A stretch of 46,915 nt of DNA from a virus, in IMG/VR virus record IMGVR_UViG_3300008122_000006, positions 1 through 46,915 of that record, one strand, 5' to 3'. Under the pieces are notes generated by a model. That model was not told the DNA's origin. It made no database searches and worked only from the letters and a program-made list of their open reading frames with translations. Numbering within the stretch: the stretch's first letter is position 1; every line of letters starts with the position of its first letter. The translations under genes were made by a program, and so were the position numbers. This document shows positions 24,079 to 33,939 of the stretch, in pieces.

Positions 24079-24604
24079 AGTTTTACATAATTGGAGAAGA
24101 GTTGATTTTGATAGCCCTACTCAGACAAATAATGATGAAGTTATAGGCACTCAGGTTACTTTTACTGTAAATAATAATAGTATTTTAGAAGGTTACGATA
24201 TAGCAAATGCTACATCTCCTTCTCAAATTGTTACTAACCCTATAGACAGTTTAAGTACTAGTTTATTAGATAGAGTTAGAATGGATACTATAGATGCAAT
24301 TAGTAGACATACTGTAGCATCTCCTGTATATGATGAGTATACTCATACTTTATCAGTAGATGAACTACCTTCTATTAATCCTTTTTATCATAGGATTAAT
24401 AGAAATTTTGTAAGTGACACAACTTTTTCTAAACCTTTTATTACTGTATCTTGTGGTTTTGATATATTTGATGGTTACTTAATTTGTTCTAGTCAATCTT
24501 GGTATGAAGTAAGAATAGAAGTAATTCATAAGCCTTCTCAAGAAGTACTAGATCTTATATTAAAGATATATGAAGGTTCTAGATGGGAGGATAGAGTAAA
24601 ATGA
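24053..24604 (+). CDS. unknown protein, 183 residues
   Basis: ATG 24053 lies inside the ligase end. Ser/Thr/Asn-rich N-terminus, then helix SLLDRVRMDTIDAISRHT and a strand-rich C-terminus (FITVSCGFDIFDGYLI, SWYEVRIEVIHKPS). The composition suits a baseplate or tail component. No firm family. ATGA overlap with the next gene. Confidence 0.55.
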   Translation: MANSNLTNRVLHNWRRVDFDSPTQTNNDEVIGTQVTFTVNNNSILEGYDIANATSPSQIVTNPIDSLSTSLLDRVRMDTIDAISRHTVASPVYDEYTHTLSVDELPSINPFYHRINRNFVSDTTFSKPFITVSCGFDIFDGYLICSSQSWYEVRIEVIHKPSQEVLDLILKIYEGSRWEDRVK

Positions 24605-25677
24605 TATTTTATCCTGATCAATATGTCTTAGTTAATGATCAATTTAAAACAGCTTCTAAGTTATTATATAACGATTCAGTTAGTAATGATTTAGAAACTG
24701 TCTATACTAACTCTTTTGAGTATCTCAGTACTGTTTTATTATTAAGAACTCTCTTTAAAGATTATTGTAGTAATAGTAAAGTATATATATTAGATAGTTT
24801 TTCTAATACTATTAATTATACTCCTGTAGAAGAAGTTACTGAATTAGATTGTTTAGTTTTACAAAAAAGAAGTCATATTTTTGAAACAAATTCTAAATCA
24901 TTTGTAGATAAATTATATTTAAATAAATATAACTATTCTACAAGTTTTACAGATATTGTAGATAGATATAAACTCCCTCGTCACTATCTTTTGAAAGCTT
25001 TAACAACAGGATGTCCTGATGATGAATATCCAGAAGCTAGAAAATGGAATAGTGACTTACAAAAAATACTAGATAAAGAACAATTAACTTTAGATGAATT
25101 TAAAGAAAAGATATTAAGAGATTATTCTAATGAACCTAATAAGAAATTTGTAAATGTTTCTTATAAATTATTAGATTTAATTTATTTATGTATTAATGGA
25201 GATTATGAATTACTATCTCATACTTCTTTAAAGTTAAAAATAAAAGATAAACATATTTTTGAAAATGTTGTTTCTTTATTATTAGATTTAAACATTAATA
25301 AATCTATTTATAATGATATTTATAATAATCAACAATACTCCGTAATTTTAGTAAATAGTAGTTTGATCTATAATTTATTTAAATCGGAATTTGATAATTT
25401 TAGTTTTATATTAAATCTGTCTAAAACATTTAGTTCGTATTTATATAAAAAACTAAATGTAATAAATATTTTTTCATTACATAACCAATTAAGTTCAAGT
25501 TATGTTCAAGAGTTTTTATATAGATTTAATAATTTATATAGTATAGATAAGTATGATAAAAGATATTATACTTTAAATAAAGTAGATGAATCTAAATACA
25601 AAATTCATTCAGACTTTATATCTTTAAATATAGAGCACATCTTAACTGATAATAATAAATATATAGGTGTTACATGA
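24601..25677 (+). CDS. unknown protein, 358 residues
   Basis: ATGA-coupled to both neighbours. The N-terminal region (YPDQYVLVNDQFKTASKLLY, ELDCLVLQKRSHIFE) has a faint Hint/intein-like look but lacks the block residues needed for a call. The middle is helical with KLPRHYLLKALTTG, which resembles a helix-turn-helix. The rest is Asn/Tyr/Lys-rich. No family recognised. Confidence 0.55.
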   Translation: MIFYPDQYVLVNDQFKTASKLLYNDSVSNDLETVYTNSFEYLSTVLLLRTLFKDYCSNSKVYILDSFSNTINYTPVEEVTELDCLVLQKRSHIFETNSKSFVDKLYLNKYNYSTSFTDIVDRYKLPRHYLLKALTTGCPDDEYPEARKWNSDLQKILDKEQLTLDEFKEKILRDYSNEPNKKFVNVSYKLLDLIYLCINGDYELLSHTSLKLKIKDKHIFENVVSLLLDLNINKSIYNDIYNNQQYSVILVNSSLIYNLFKSEFDNFSFILNLSKTFSSYLYKKLNVINIFSLHNQLSSSYVQEFLYRFNNLYSIDKYDKRYYTLNKVDESKYKIHSDFISLNIEHILTDNNKYIGVT

Positions 25678-26126
25678 GAGATATTTTAATAACTAAACTA
25701 GACTATTCGTATGCTAATATTTATAAATCGTTTTTTCAATCAATATCTAAGTATAATAAATATTTTAATATTACTGAAGATAAACAAATATTTATTATAA
25801 ATAATGGTTCTATAGATTTAGGTGTAGTTTTATTATCAGAAGACTATGGATATTTTAATGTAGAGATCTTTCAAGCTCCAAGAGTTTGTAGATTATCTAT
25901 TATATCTTTAATAGAATGTTCTGTAATTTTAGCAAAAAAATCTGAAAATAAATTAGAGACTATTAATTTCAAACTAAATGGTGCTACTTCTTATAACTTT
26001 AAGTTTAAATTACTTTTTAAAGAGTTTGTTGAACTTGAAGATTGTATACAAGTCTCTTCTGATATTCTTAATGGATTAGCAGAAGAAGATATAACATTTA
26101 GAAATATAACTTTTTCAGAATTTTAA
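25674..26126 (+). CDS. unknown protein, 150 residues
   Basis: ATGA overlap with the previous gene. An alpha/beta protein (IFIINNGSIDLGVVLLSED, YFNVEIFQAPRVCRLSI, SLIECSVILAKKS). The strand-helix order is vaguely GNAT-like, but no acetyl-CoA motif is visible. Function unknown. Confidence 0.55.
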   Translation: MRDILITKLDYSYANIYKSFFQSISKYNKYFNITEDKQIFIINNGSIDLGVVLLSEDYGYFNVEIFQAPRVCRLSIISLIECSVILAKKSENKLETINFKLNGATSYNFKFKLLFKEFVELEDCIQVSSDILNGLAEEDITFRNITFSEF

Positions 26127-26128
26127 AT

Positions 26129-26612
26129 ATGCAAGAAAATTTAAGCGAAGTAGCAGTTAATGTAGCTTTTAATTATTTAAAGAAAACAAACCGAATGATG
26201 ATTGTAAATGATAAAGATGATGTGTTTTTTCATAATTTTTTTGATAAATACAAAGTCTGTCATATCTGTCTAGTTCGGTAGTGTTTTCGAATCAATCCCT
26301 TATACTAGAAGTTTTTCAGTAACTAATCTAGGATTATATATTAAAAAAACATTTGATGAAGGTTGCTTAAATGCTCCTGTAGATGTTTTATATGTAGATC
26401 TTAGTAGACAATTTGATTACTTAAATTATTTAGACGATGTAATAGATGAAAATACTGTTACTATTTTAAAATTTAAACAACCAATTGTTTCTGCTCTTTT
26501 ACCTGATTTCATCAAAAGAAAATATACCGATTATATGGATGATTGTTATAGATTCGGGGATTGGGGTAAAGAGCATAAGTACAACTCTGAATACTATTTA
26601 GTATTTTACTAA
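26129..26612 (+). CDS. unknown protein, 160 residues, read through one CGGT
   Basis: ATG 26129 runs to CGG TAG at 26276. Reading CGGT as Gly50 gives HICLV-G-SVFESIPYTRSF and continues open for 110 more residues to TAA 26610-26612, which otherwise would be a 330-base stretch of coding-like sequence with no start of its own. The strand-glycine junction is natural for an alpha/beta fold. No family recognised. Confidence 0.72.
26276..26279 (+). other. CGGT four-base Gly site 13 (Gly50)
   Basis: Preceded by GTT, followed in frame 0 by TAG. Skipping the C rejoins the gene into one 160-residue frame. Confidence 0.82.
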
Positions 26613-26626
26613 AACTAGGATTTAAT

Positions 26627-27541
26627 ATGTATGACATATTTACTAGAATTAGAGAAGGTTTAGAAGCAAAAGAAAGTAGAAGAATACCTACTAAAACATT
26701 ATTAAATTTAAATCCATCCTCTCAAGCATGTATAGATTTAAGTACTAATGAAAATATAGGTACTTGTTTACGTCAGATATGGTTTAATAAAAATGATTTT
26801 GAAAGAACCAATACAATGCCAGTTAATAATATTTCGAACTTAGCTGGTAATTGGTATGAAGATTGGTTTGTTTCAGAATTAAAAAATTGTGGATTATATT
26901 ATAATTCTAGTTTTCCTGCTACTGATCCTCAAAGGTTAGTTAAAGGTATTGTAGATGTAGCTTTACTTAATCCTATTTCTTCTGAGATAGAATTAGGTGA
27001 AGTTAAAAGTTATGATGGTAGTAATTATTATGGCAGTCAATCTGTTCTAGGTAATAAAACAATTAAACCTAAACCAAAAGATAAACATCTCCTTCAAGCT
27101 TTTAGATACTCTTTAATTTTTAAAGAAACTATAAAAGTTAATAATTTATTTTATGTAGACAGAGCTTGTTCTACATGGAATAAAAATAAACAATTTAAAA
27201 TAGAACTTAATACTATTAATGGTATATCGTACCCTAAAATTAGTACAGTTTGGAACGAAGAATATTACGAGTATACTGATACTCGTATTAGTGATAAAGG
27301 TATTTATTTAGCAGAAGAAACTCTGTTAGAATATTTTGGTACTAATACTATACCTCCTAGAGATTTTATAGAAGAATATAGTTCAGCTATGATAGAAGAA
27401 AAATACGCTTCTAAAGAAATCCCTGATTACCTTTATACTAGACATAAAAGAGATCCTTTGAATAATCCTATTGGATCTTCTAGTTGCAAATACTGTCCTT
27501 ATTCTAAAGGTTTATGTAAAACTTATGAAGACAGTTTATAA
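26627..27541 (+). CDS. RecB/Cas4-like PD-(D/E)XK nuclease with cysteine cluster
   Basis: 304 residues. LVKGIVDVALLNP then IELGEVKSYDG gives the D ... E-x-K core, and KDKHLLQAFRYSLIF is the QhxxY-like helix of RecB-family nucleases. An N-terminal Cys (ENIGTCLRQIWF) and C-terminal CKYCPYSKGLC match the four-cysteine iron-sulfur arrangement of Cas4/AddB-type enzymes. Likely a DNA exonuclease in recombination or end processing. Its end overlaps the next gene. Confidence 0.82.
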   Translation: MYDIFTRIREGLEAKESRRIPTKTLLNLNPSSQACIDLSTNENIGTCLRQIWFNKNDFERTNTMPVNNISNLAGNWYEDWFVSELKNCGLYYNSSFPATDPQRLVKGIVDVALLNPISSEIELGEVKSYDGSNYYGSQSVLGNKTIKPKPKDKHLLQAFRYSLIFKETIKVNNLFYVDRACSTWNKNKQFKIELNTINGISYPKISTVWNEEYYEYTDTRISDKGIYLAEETLLEYFGTNTIPPRDFIEEYSSAMIEEKYASKEIPDYLYTRHKRDPLNNPIGSSSCKYCPYSKGLCKTYEDSL

Positions 27542-28352
27542 TATAGATGAATTAAATCTTTTTAATTTTTGTATTAATACGTCTAAAGCTTTTAATCTAC
27601 AGAATAAAAAATATGTATTATTTAAATCATTCTTACATACTTTTCATGAAGATGGAGAGATATATGAAGAATCCTTAGAAGAATATGTGGCTTTTATTTC
27701 TTATATGATTATTAAAGATTCTATTTTAACTAATAAAAATATTTTAACTTATGAACAATACTTATTTAGTACTTTATCAGGGTATTACAACCATAAATTT
27801 AATAAAAAGATAGATGGTAAAATACTTGCTAAAGCATGGAATAATATTGTTCATATTTTTAATTTAATTTTAGAAAAATCTTCATCTCCTTATTATAAAA
27901 AAATTCATTATTTTAATACTTTGTATAATTCTTTTAAACATTTAAATACTAAAGTTAATAAATCAACTTATAGTTTAGATGTTCCTCTTATTTTTGAAAA
28001 AGAAGATAGTGTTGATGTGTTTTTAATTTTACCTAAGATTAAAAATGTATATTATAATATGTCTATTCTTTTTATTTTAAATTATTTTAAAAACAAAGTA
28101 ACTAATATATTTACAATAGAATTAAGTACTAAAGATATTAATTATACTTTTACTAATTTACCTGTTACAAATACTTTGTTAACTCAATATAAAAAACAAT
28201 ACGATTCATTATATATTGATTTTAATAAAATCAGTTATAGTAATTGTAGTGTATGTCCTTTAACTTGTAATAGAACTGAGTTATTAGAGACTAGGTATAT
28301 AGAAACACCTTTTAGTAATAGAAATAAAACAATAAAGACAAGGAATATATGA
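27525..28352 (+). CDS. second cysteine-cluster protein, possibly a degenerate RecB/Cas4-like partner
   Basis: 275 residues from ATG 27525, overlapping the nuclease end. The C-terminus NCSVCPLTCNRTE resembles the CKYCPYSKGLC cluster of its neighbour, and VDVFLILPKIKNVYY could be the D strand of the same fold, but I see no clear E-x-K. It may be an inactive or structural partner of the upstream nuclease. Confidence in the family is low; the gene is well supported. Confidence 0.6.
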   Translation: MKTVYNIDELNLFNFCINTSKAFNLQNKKYVLFKSFLHTFHEDGEIYEESLEEYVAFISYMIIKDSILTNKNILTYEQYLFSTLSGYYNHKFNKKIDGKILAKAWNNIVHIFNLILEKSSSPYYKKIHYFNTLYNSFKHLNTKVNKSTYSLDVPLIFEKEDSVDVFLILPKIKNVYYNMSILFILNYFKNKVTNIFTIELSTKDINYTFTNLPVTNTLLTQYKKQYDSLYIDFNKISYSNCSVCPLTCNRTELLETRYIETPFSNRNKTIKTRNI

Positions 28353-28699
28353 AAGTTATTTATACGTATAAAGAAGGAACTACTCCAATTTTTGTAACTG
28401 GAGGTGCTGGTGTTCAACGTGTCTTAGTCACATTCAAAGATAATGGTAATTTTTATGTTTATTTTTGTGACGACTATTTACGTAATACTTATTTAAATAG
28501 GATTATCAATACAAATATTGATGATGTTTATTCAAACTCTAATTTTGAAAGAATACAGAGTGATGAAGAATTTTATTATTATGTAGCTCAAATCGAAAAA
28601 CTATATAATTATAATAGTATACATCAAGGTGAAAAAATTAGTGGTCACGATCAAGGTGGCGCAGTTTTAGTAGGATTGGATGGGAAACCTCTTTTATAG
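28349..28699 (+). CDS. unknown protein, 116 residues
   Basis: ATGA-coupled to the previous gene. Strand-rich N-terminus (FVTGGAGVQRVLVTFKDNG) and a Gly-rich end (GHDQGGAVLVGLDGKP). Ends at TAG, showing that TAG is a normal stop here. No family recognised. Confidence 0.55.
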   Translation: MKVIYTYKEGTTPIFVTGGAGVQRVLVTFKDNGNFYVYFCDDYLRNTYLNRIINTNIDDVYSNSNFERIQSDEEFYYYVAQIEKLYNYNSIHQGEKISGHDQGGAVLVGLDGKPLL

Positions 28700-28702
28700 A
28701 TA

Positions 28703-31051
28703 ATGGCTATTTCTAAAAAATATAAAGATAAATTAAATGATTTAGTAAAAGAATCTCCTGTTATTTCTAAACAAAAACTTGTTGAAAAACTACAAGTTGC
28801 TCCTAATTGGGTTTCTCGTAATATTGAAGAATTAATTTCTTTAGGTTTTATTTTAGAAAAGCAGTCTTTTATAGAAAATAAAAAAGAAAAATTAACTCAT
28901 AATTTATCTGATATTAAAAGTTTTAACTATTTACTATTGAAACATTATATTAATAGATCTTATGTTGATCTAGGTCTTGTTGCTCCTTTTCTTTTAGAAA
29001 GTAAAGAGATACAAGATAGTTCAAAATGTTCTGAATTAATAGATGAAATAGATAAAAAAATAACTGAAGATAACTTTGATTATTTTACTTTTTTAAAAAC
29101 AATTATTGAATGTGAAGATTATTTAAATCCTTTACATTCAACTAATTTTCCTATTAATATAATTATTTATTTAAAAACTCTTTACGACAGTATTGAGTTA
29201 TTACGTCCTATTGAAATTAATGAGAATCTTTCTTTAATTATTACTAATACTTTTAAAGATTTATTTAATTTACAACCAACGGAAGAACAATTACAAGTTG
29301 TAGCTAAAGCTATTAACTATGCTTCTTCTTCTGATATTAATCATAAATCAGTGTCAATACAAGCTGATGCAGGTAGTTCTAAAAGTACTAGTGCATTAGT
29401 TATACAAAATATTTTAAGAGTTAATCTGAATCCTTTAATTGTTGCTAAAACAAATAAAGCAATATCTGGTATGTCTAATGCAAAAACAATTTCTAAATTT
29501 TTACAAGAAAATGTTGGCTTAAGCACTACTAAAGATACTTGGGAAGAAAAAAGATTAAAAGCTTTTCAAAATAAAGATTCAATCCCTTTTCTCATAGTAG
29601 ATGAGTCCTCTCAAGTTGGAGAATTAGAAAGAATAATTTTATCAACTGTCTGTAAAAAAATACTTTTTTTAGGAGACATTTCACAATGTAAACCTATACA
29701 TGATAGACAAGCAGTAAATGTTATTTATCTTCATTCTCTTAAAACTCAATATCGTTTTTTTAATTCCTCTATGAAAATAGATAATACTTGTTTCCAAGGT
29801 TTGTTTTCTAAATATCATAAAGAAAAGAAGAGAGAAAAACTAATTGAGTTGTTTGATACTTCTATAAAAGGTTATTTTAATACTTTTGGTTATTATGAAA
29901 AAGAAGAAAATAAATATATTTTAAAAAACGATTATACCGAAAGTTTTAATAATTATACTGATATTTTAAAAAAATACTCTAATGATAATTCTATTATTAT
30001 TGCTTATAGTCAAAACGCTGTAGATACCATTAATACTATTATTAATGAAGGTACTAATTTTAAAATAGGATCTAAAGTATCTTTAATTTTGAATGACTAT
30101 GAAAATAATCAATATAATGGTTTTCAATATAGAATACTTAAAGAAGATAATAAAAAATATCTATGTAAATCTATTGAAACTGGAGAAGAGTATCTTTTTC
30201 ATAGTTCTTGGTTATGCCTTTCATACGCTATTACTACTATGTCTGCACAAGGATCTCAATGGAAATATGTATTAGGTATAGATCGTACTTCTCCTGTAAC
30301 TGAATTATGGACTGATCGTTATGTAATTACTACAAGAGCAAGTATTGAAGTTTCTTTCTTATCTAGTAATGGTATGGATAAAAATAATTTACCTATTAAT
30401 CCTACTATTTCTCCTAGAGATATTTTAACTAGATTTGTATCTCAAGCTAAAGAAGGGAATAGAAATAATACTTTATATGCTTGTGTTCAAGAATTAAATA
30501 AAATAAATTCTCCTTCTATATATTATGACAAATTATATAAATTAGCTTTAGATACACAACTTCCTATTAGTGAGATAAATACTATTTTTAATGATAAAAT
30601 ATCTAATAAATTAAGTTTGAATTGTTTAAATTCTAATTCAAATTTAAGAACTGTCCAATACTTTACTCCTGTTTTTTCTAATGGTAAAACATTAAAAGGT
30701 GCTGATAGAATTTTAACTAAGGAAGAAGCTTTACAGTATAGTAATACTTGGTATATTGCTGAAGAACTTAAAAATTCTAATCGAATAGTAATAGATTGTG
30801 ATAGTAAAGAAACTGTTAAAATATTTGAACAATATTTAAATAAAACAGAATCATATGTAAATGAAGATAGAAGTTCTGCTCATTTAGTATTTACTACTGA
30901 TAAGATTATACCAACAAAACATAAAAAAGATATTGATTTATTAGGTAATCAGAAATTCTCATTAAGAAACATTAAAGAGAATAAAGTATATAATAATTTA
31001 CCTTCAATAGAATTAACACAAAATATATTGGATTTATTTAATGAGTTATAA
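28703..31051 (+). CDS. SF1 helicase (Dda/RecD-like) with winged-helix start and extra C-terminal region
   Basis: 782 residues. The N-terminus is helix-turn-helix-like (ISKQKLVEKLQVAPNWVSRN). LQPTEEQLQVV is the Q motif. The P-loop is ADAGSSKSTS, with Ser where the family has Gly before Lys. Walker B is FLIVDESSQV; motif III is LFLGDISQCKP; later TQYRF, TTMSAQGSQWKYV and YVITTRAS match Dda/RecD motifs IV-VI. The C-terminal 200 residues (VIDCDSKE, AHLVFTTDKIIP, KDIDLLGN) look like a fragment of a primase/polymerase-type domain, with no complete active site that I can confirm. A 5'-3' replication or recombination helicase role is likely. Confidence 0.85.
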   Translation: MAISKKYKDKLNDLVKESPVISKQKLVEKLQVAPNWVSRNIEELISLGFILEKQSFIENKKEKLTHNLSDIKSFNYLLLKHYINRSYVDLGLVAPFLLESKEIQDSSKCSELIDEIDKKITEDNFDYFTFLKTIIECEDYLNPLHSTNFPINIIIYLKTLYDSIELLRPIEINENLSLIITNTFKDLFNLQPTEEQLQVVAKAINYASSSDINHKSVSIQADAGSSKSTSALVIQNILRVNLNPLIVAKTNKAISGMSNAKTISKFLQENVGLSTTKDTWEEKRLKAFQNKDSIPFLIVDESSQVGELERIILSTVCKKILFLGDISQCKPIHDRQAVNVIYLHSLKTQYRFFNSSMKIDNTCFQGLFSKYHKEKKREKLIELFDTSIKGYFNTFGYYEKEENKYILKNDYTESFNNYTDILKKYSNDNSIIIAYSQNAVDTINTIINEGTNFKIGSKVSLILNDYENNQYNGFQYRILKEDNKKYLCKSIETGEEYLFHSSWLCLSYAITTMSAQGSQWKYVLGIDRTSPVTELWTDRYVITTRASIEVSFLSSNGMDKNNLPINPTISPRDILTRFVSQAKEGNRNNTLYACVQELNKINSPSIYYDKLYKLALDTQLPISEINTIFNDKISNKLSLNCLNSNSNLRTVQYFTPVFSNGKTLKGADRILTKEEALQYSNTWYIAEELKNSNRIVIDCDSKETVKIFEQYLNKTESYVNEDRSSAHLVFTTDKIIPTKHKKDIDLLGNQKFSLRNIKENKVYNNLPSIELTQNILDLFNEL

Positions 31052-31598
31052 AGTAGATAATAGAGGATCGAAAGATCAACGTATTATTTATGATTATTTA
31101 AATGATCTTTACCCTTCTCATAAAATTATTTATGAACAACCTTTGTATGATTTAGGTCAACGTATAGATATATACATACCTTCTCTAGCTTTAGCTTTTG
31201 AATATAATGGACGTCAACATTATGATTTTATTGAACACTTTCATAAAAGTATTGAAGGGTTTAAAGATGCATTAAAAATGGATCAACAAAAAAGAGAATA
31301 TTTAATATTAAATGGTATTAAACTAATAGAAATACCGTATAATAAAATGGTTCAATCAAAAGAAGAACTTCTCAAACTAATCCATGAAACTGATTATCCA
31401 TCTTTCGCATTTAAACCTTTACCTGAAGAAAGTGACTCTCAAATTGATTTTAAAGCAAAACAAAAAGAGATTCGTAAAGATAAATATAAACAAAGTAAAA
31501 GTTTTTATAAAGAAGATGCTGATAAGAAGAAGCAGCGATTAGAGAAAGAAAGACAAGCTAGAAAAGAACGTTATAAAAAAATGAAAGAGAATAAATGA
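31041..31598 (+). CDS. PD-(D/E)XK-type endonuclease-like protein
   Basis: 185 residues. GQRIDIYIPSLALAFEYNG then QHYD, followed by KMDQQKREYLILNG and LIEIPYNKM, is the D ... E-x-N core and helix of small restriction-endonuclease-fold proteins (VSR/DUF559-like). The C-terminal 60 residues are a highly basic helix (KKKQRLEKERQARKERYKK) likely to bind DNA. Start overlaps the helicase end; stop overlaps the nrdA start. Confidence 0.72.
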   Translation: MSYKVDNRGSKDQRIIYDYLNDLYPSHKIIYEQPLYDLGQRIDIYIPSLALAFEYNGRQHYDFIEHFHKSIEGFKDALKMDQQKREYLILNGIKLIEIPYNKMVQSKEELLKLIHETDYPSFAFKPLPEESDSQIDFKAKQKEIRKDKYKQSKSFYKEDADKKKQRLEKERQARKERYKKMKENK

Positions 31599-33939
31599 GT
31601 ATTGAATTTATTATTAAAAGAGATGGTAGTAAAGAACCTTTTGACCCTAAGAAGTTAAATCGGATGGGGTGAATGGGCAGCAGATAATCTAGAAAATTTT
31701 GTAGATTGGTCTGAAGCTGTTTTGCACGTATTTTCTACTAATACTAAAGAAACCACTAGTAGACAATTACAAGATTCTTTAATTGATTACTGTTTAACTA
31801 AAGGTTCTTGGTCTTATAATAGAATGGCTGGTAAACTTTATATATCAATTTTATATAAAGATATTTTTAATAGTAGCGTACCCTTATCCTTAAAAGAAAC
31901 ACATGAAAAACTTGTTTCTGTAGGATTAATGTCTGATGATTTTAATAATGCATTTTCTGATGAAGATTATGTAGAATTAGAAAAAATAATCGATCATGGT
32001 AAAGATTTAACTTATGCTCATTATCAAATTAAACAGATAATGAAAAAGTATTCTTTAATGGATAGAACTCAAAATATTTTTTATGAGTCTCCTCAACAAG
32101 TATATATGCGTGTTGCTATGAGAATGTGTCAAAATAAGGGTACTGGTAAACAAAGATTAACACGTATTAAACGTCATTATAAAATGTATTGTGATGGTAT
32201 TGTAAACATACCTACTCCATATTTTACTAATGCGGGAACTAAAAGAAGTGGCTTCTTAAGTTGTAATTTACATACTAGTGACGATACTATTGGTAGTTTA
32301 TCTGCTGGTGATCATATTAGTTATATGATGACTGTAGGTAGCGCAGGTCAAGGTAGTAAGATCTATACTCGTACTATTGGTACTCCTGTTAAAGGTGGAG
32401 CTATAGTACATAGTGGTAAAATTAATTACTATCGTACTCAAGTAGCAATGATTAATGCTAACTTACAAAATGGTCGTGGTGGTGCTGAAACTCAGTACTA
32501 TGATTGTTTTGATCCTGAATGGAAAACAATTCAGAAATTTAAAAATCAGATGACTCCATTAGAACGTCAAGTTCGTGGTCTTGATTATTCTATGTGTTTT
32601 AATAGTTTCTTTTTAAATAAAGCAGCTAGAAATGAAAAGATAGCAGTTTTCGATTATGGTAGATTCCCTGAGCTTTATAAAGCAATGGCTGAACCAACTT
32701 CTGAGAATTTTGAAAGGATTTATAATAATTGTTTAGCGTTAGGTTTGTTTGAAACCTTTGTAAATGCTCGTGATATCCTGTTAGGAGCTTTAATTGAAGC
32801 ATTAAGTACTGGTAGACATTATCTATGTAATCTTACAGAAATGAATCGTCATACTCCTTTTAAAGAACCAATTGTTCAAAGTAATCTTTGTGGTGAAATT
32901 AAATTATCTACTAAAGCTTATAATGAAATTATTGAACTTTATTGGCCACGTTATCTTGAAGATAAAGAAACACCTCCTGCTGTTAAAGAATGGATTCAAG
33001 AACAAGTTGATAAAACTGAAGGTGAAACCGCTACTTGTGCATTATCCGCAATTAGTATTGGTAAAGTAAAAAATCAAGAAGTTCATAAAGAAGCTGCTTG
33101 GGTAGCTTTAGATATGATTCATACTGCTATTACTGAAACTGATTATATGTTACCACACATTAAGTACACATCTACTAAACGTATGTCTGCTGGTGTTGGT
33201 ATGATGGATTTAGCACACGCTTTAGCTAAACGTAAATTATCATATGATTCTCAAGAAGGTCGTAACTTTATACATCAAGTTTCTGAATCACAATATTGGT
33301 GGTTATTAGAAGCTTCTCTTGAATTAAGTAAAGAGTTTGGTGTTGCAGAATGGATGCATAAGACTAAATGGACAGATGATAATTCTTGGTTGCCTTTAGA
33401 TACTTATAATAGAAACGTAGATTCTTTAATTACATGTGGTCTTCAACATGATTGGGACGATATTCGTAGACGAATTATAGAAAATGGTGGACATGCATTT
33501 AGTGTATTATCTTCTGATATGCCTGGTGAATCTTCTTCTATTTCTAGTGGTACTACTAATGGTCCTTACCCAGTAAGAGAACTTAGTTTAACAAAATCTA
33601 ATGAAACAAATACTGTTGATTTTGTTGTACCTGATAGTGATAAGTACGGTAGATATTATGATTCCGCTTGGGATTTACCAAGAAAAGCTGTAATAAATAC
33701 TTATGCTTTAAGACAAAAATGGTTAGACCAGACTATTAGTGCAGATATGTGGTATAAGGTTAATGGTAGTAATTTAATTACTTCTGATGAACTGTTAGAC
33801 GACTTATTTTATGCCCAATCTTTAGGTGTTCCTAATAGATATTATACTAATAGTAATACGAGTAAGAAAATAGATCTGAACTCTTCTGAACAAGTTTTAC
33901 CAGAAGTAGAAGCAGACTGCGAACGGATGTAAAATGTAA
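31595..33939 (+). CDS. nrdA: class I ribonucleotide reductase large subunit, read through two CGGA sites
   Basis: 780 residues after two shifts. It reduces ribonucleoside diphosphates to deoxy forms together with NrdB. The N-terminus is an ATP-cone-like IIKRDGSKEPFD...KLN, then CGGA 31661 (Gly23) joins WGEWAADNLENF. Active-site cysteines and partners: FLSCNLHTS, NLCGEI (Asn, Cys, Glu) and ATCALSAIS. The C-terminus is CGGA 33924 (Gly777), which turns DCE-R-M-stop into DCE-G-CKM-stop and restores the second redox cysteine of the tail. The corrected stop (TAA 33937-33939) overlaps the nrdB start exactly as TAATG. ATGA overlap at its own start. Confidence 0.95.
31661..31664 (+). other. CGGA four-base Gly site 14 (NrdA Gly23)
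   Basis: Preceded by AAT; frame 0 reads CGG ATG GGG TGA. Skipping the C gives KKLN-G-WGEWAAD. Confidence 0.93.
33924..33927 (+). other. CGGA four-base Gly site 15 (NrdA tail Gly777)
   Basis: Preceded by GAA; frame 0 reads CGG ATG TAA. Skipping the C gives C-E-G-C-K-M and a stop that overlaps the nrdB ATG. Confidence 0.9.
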
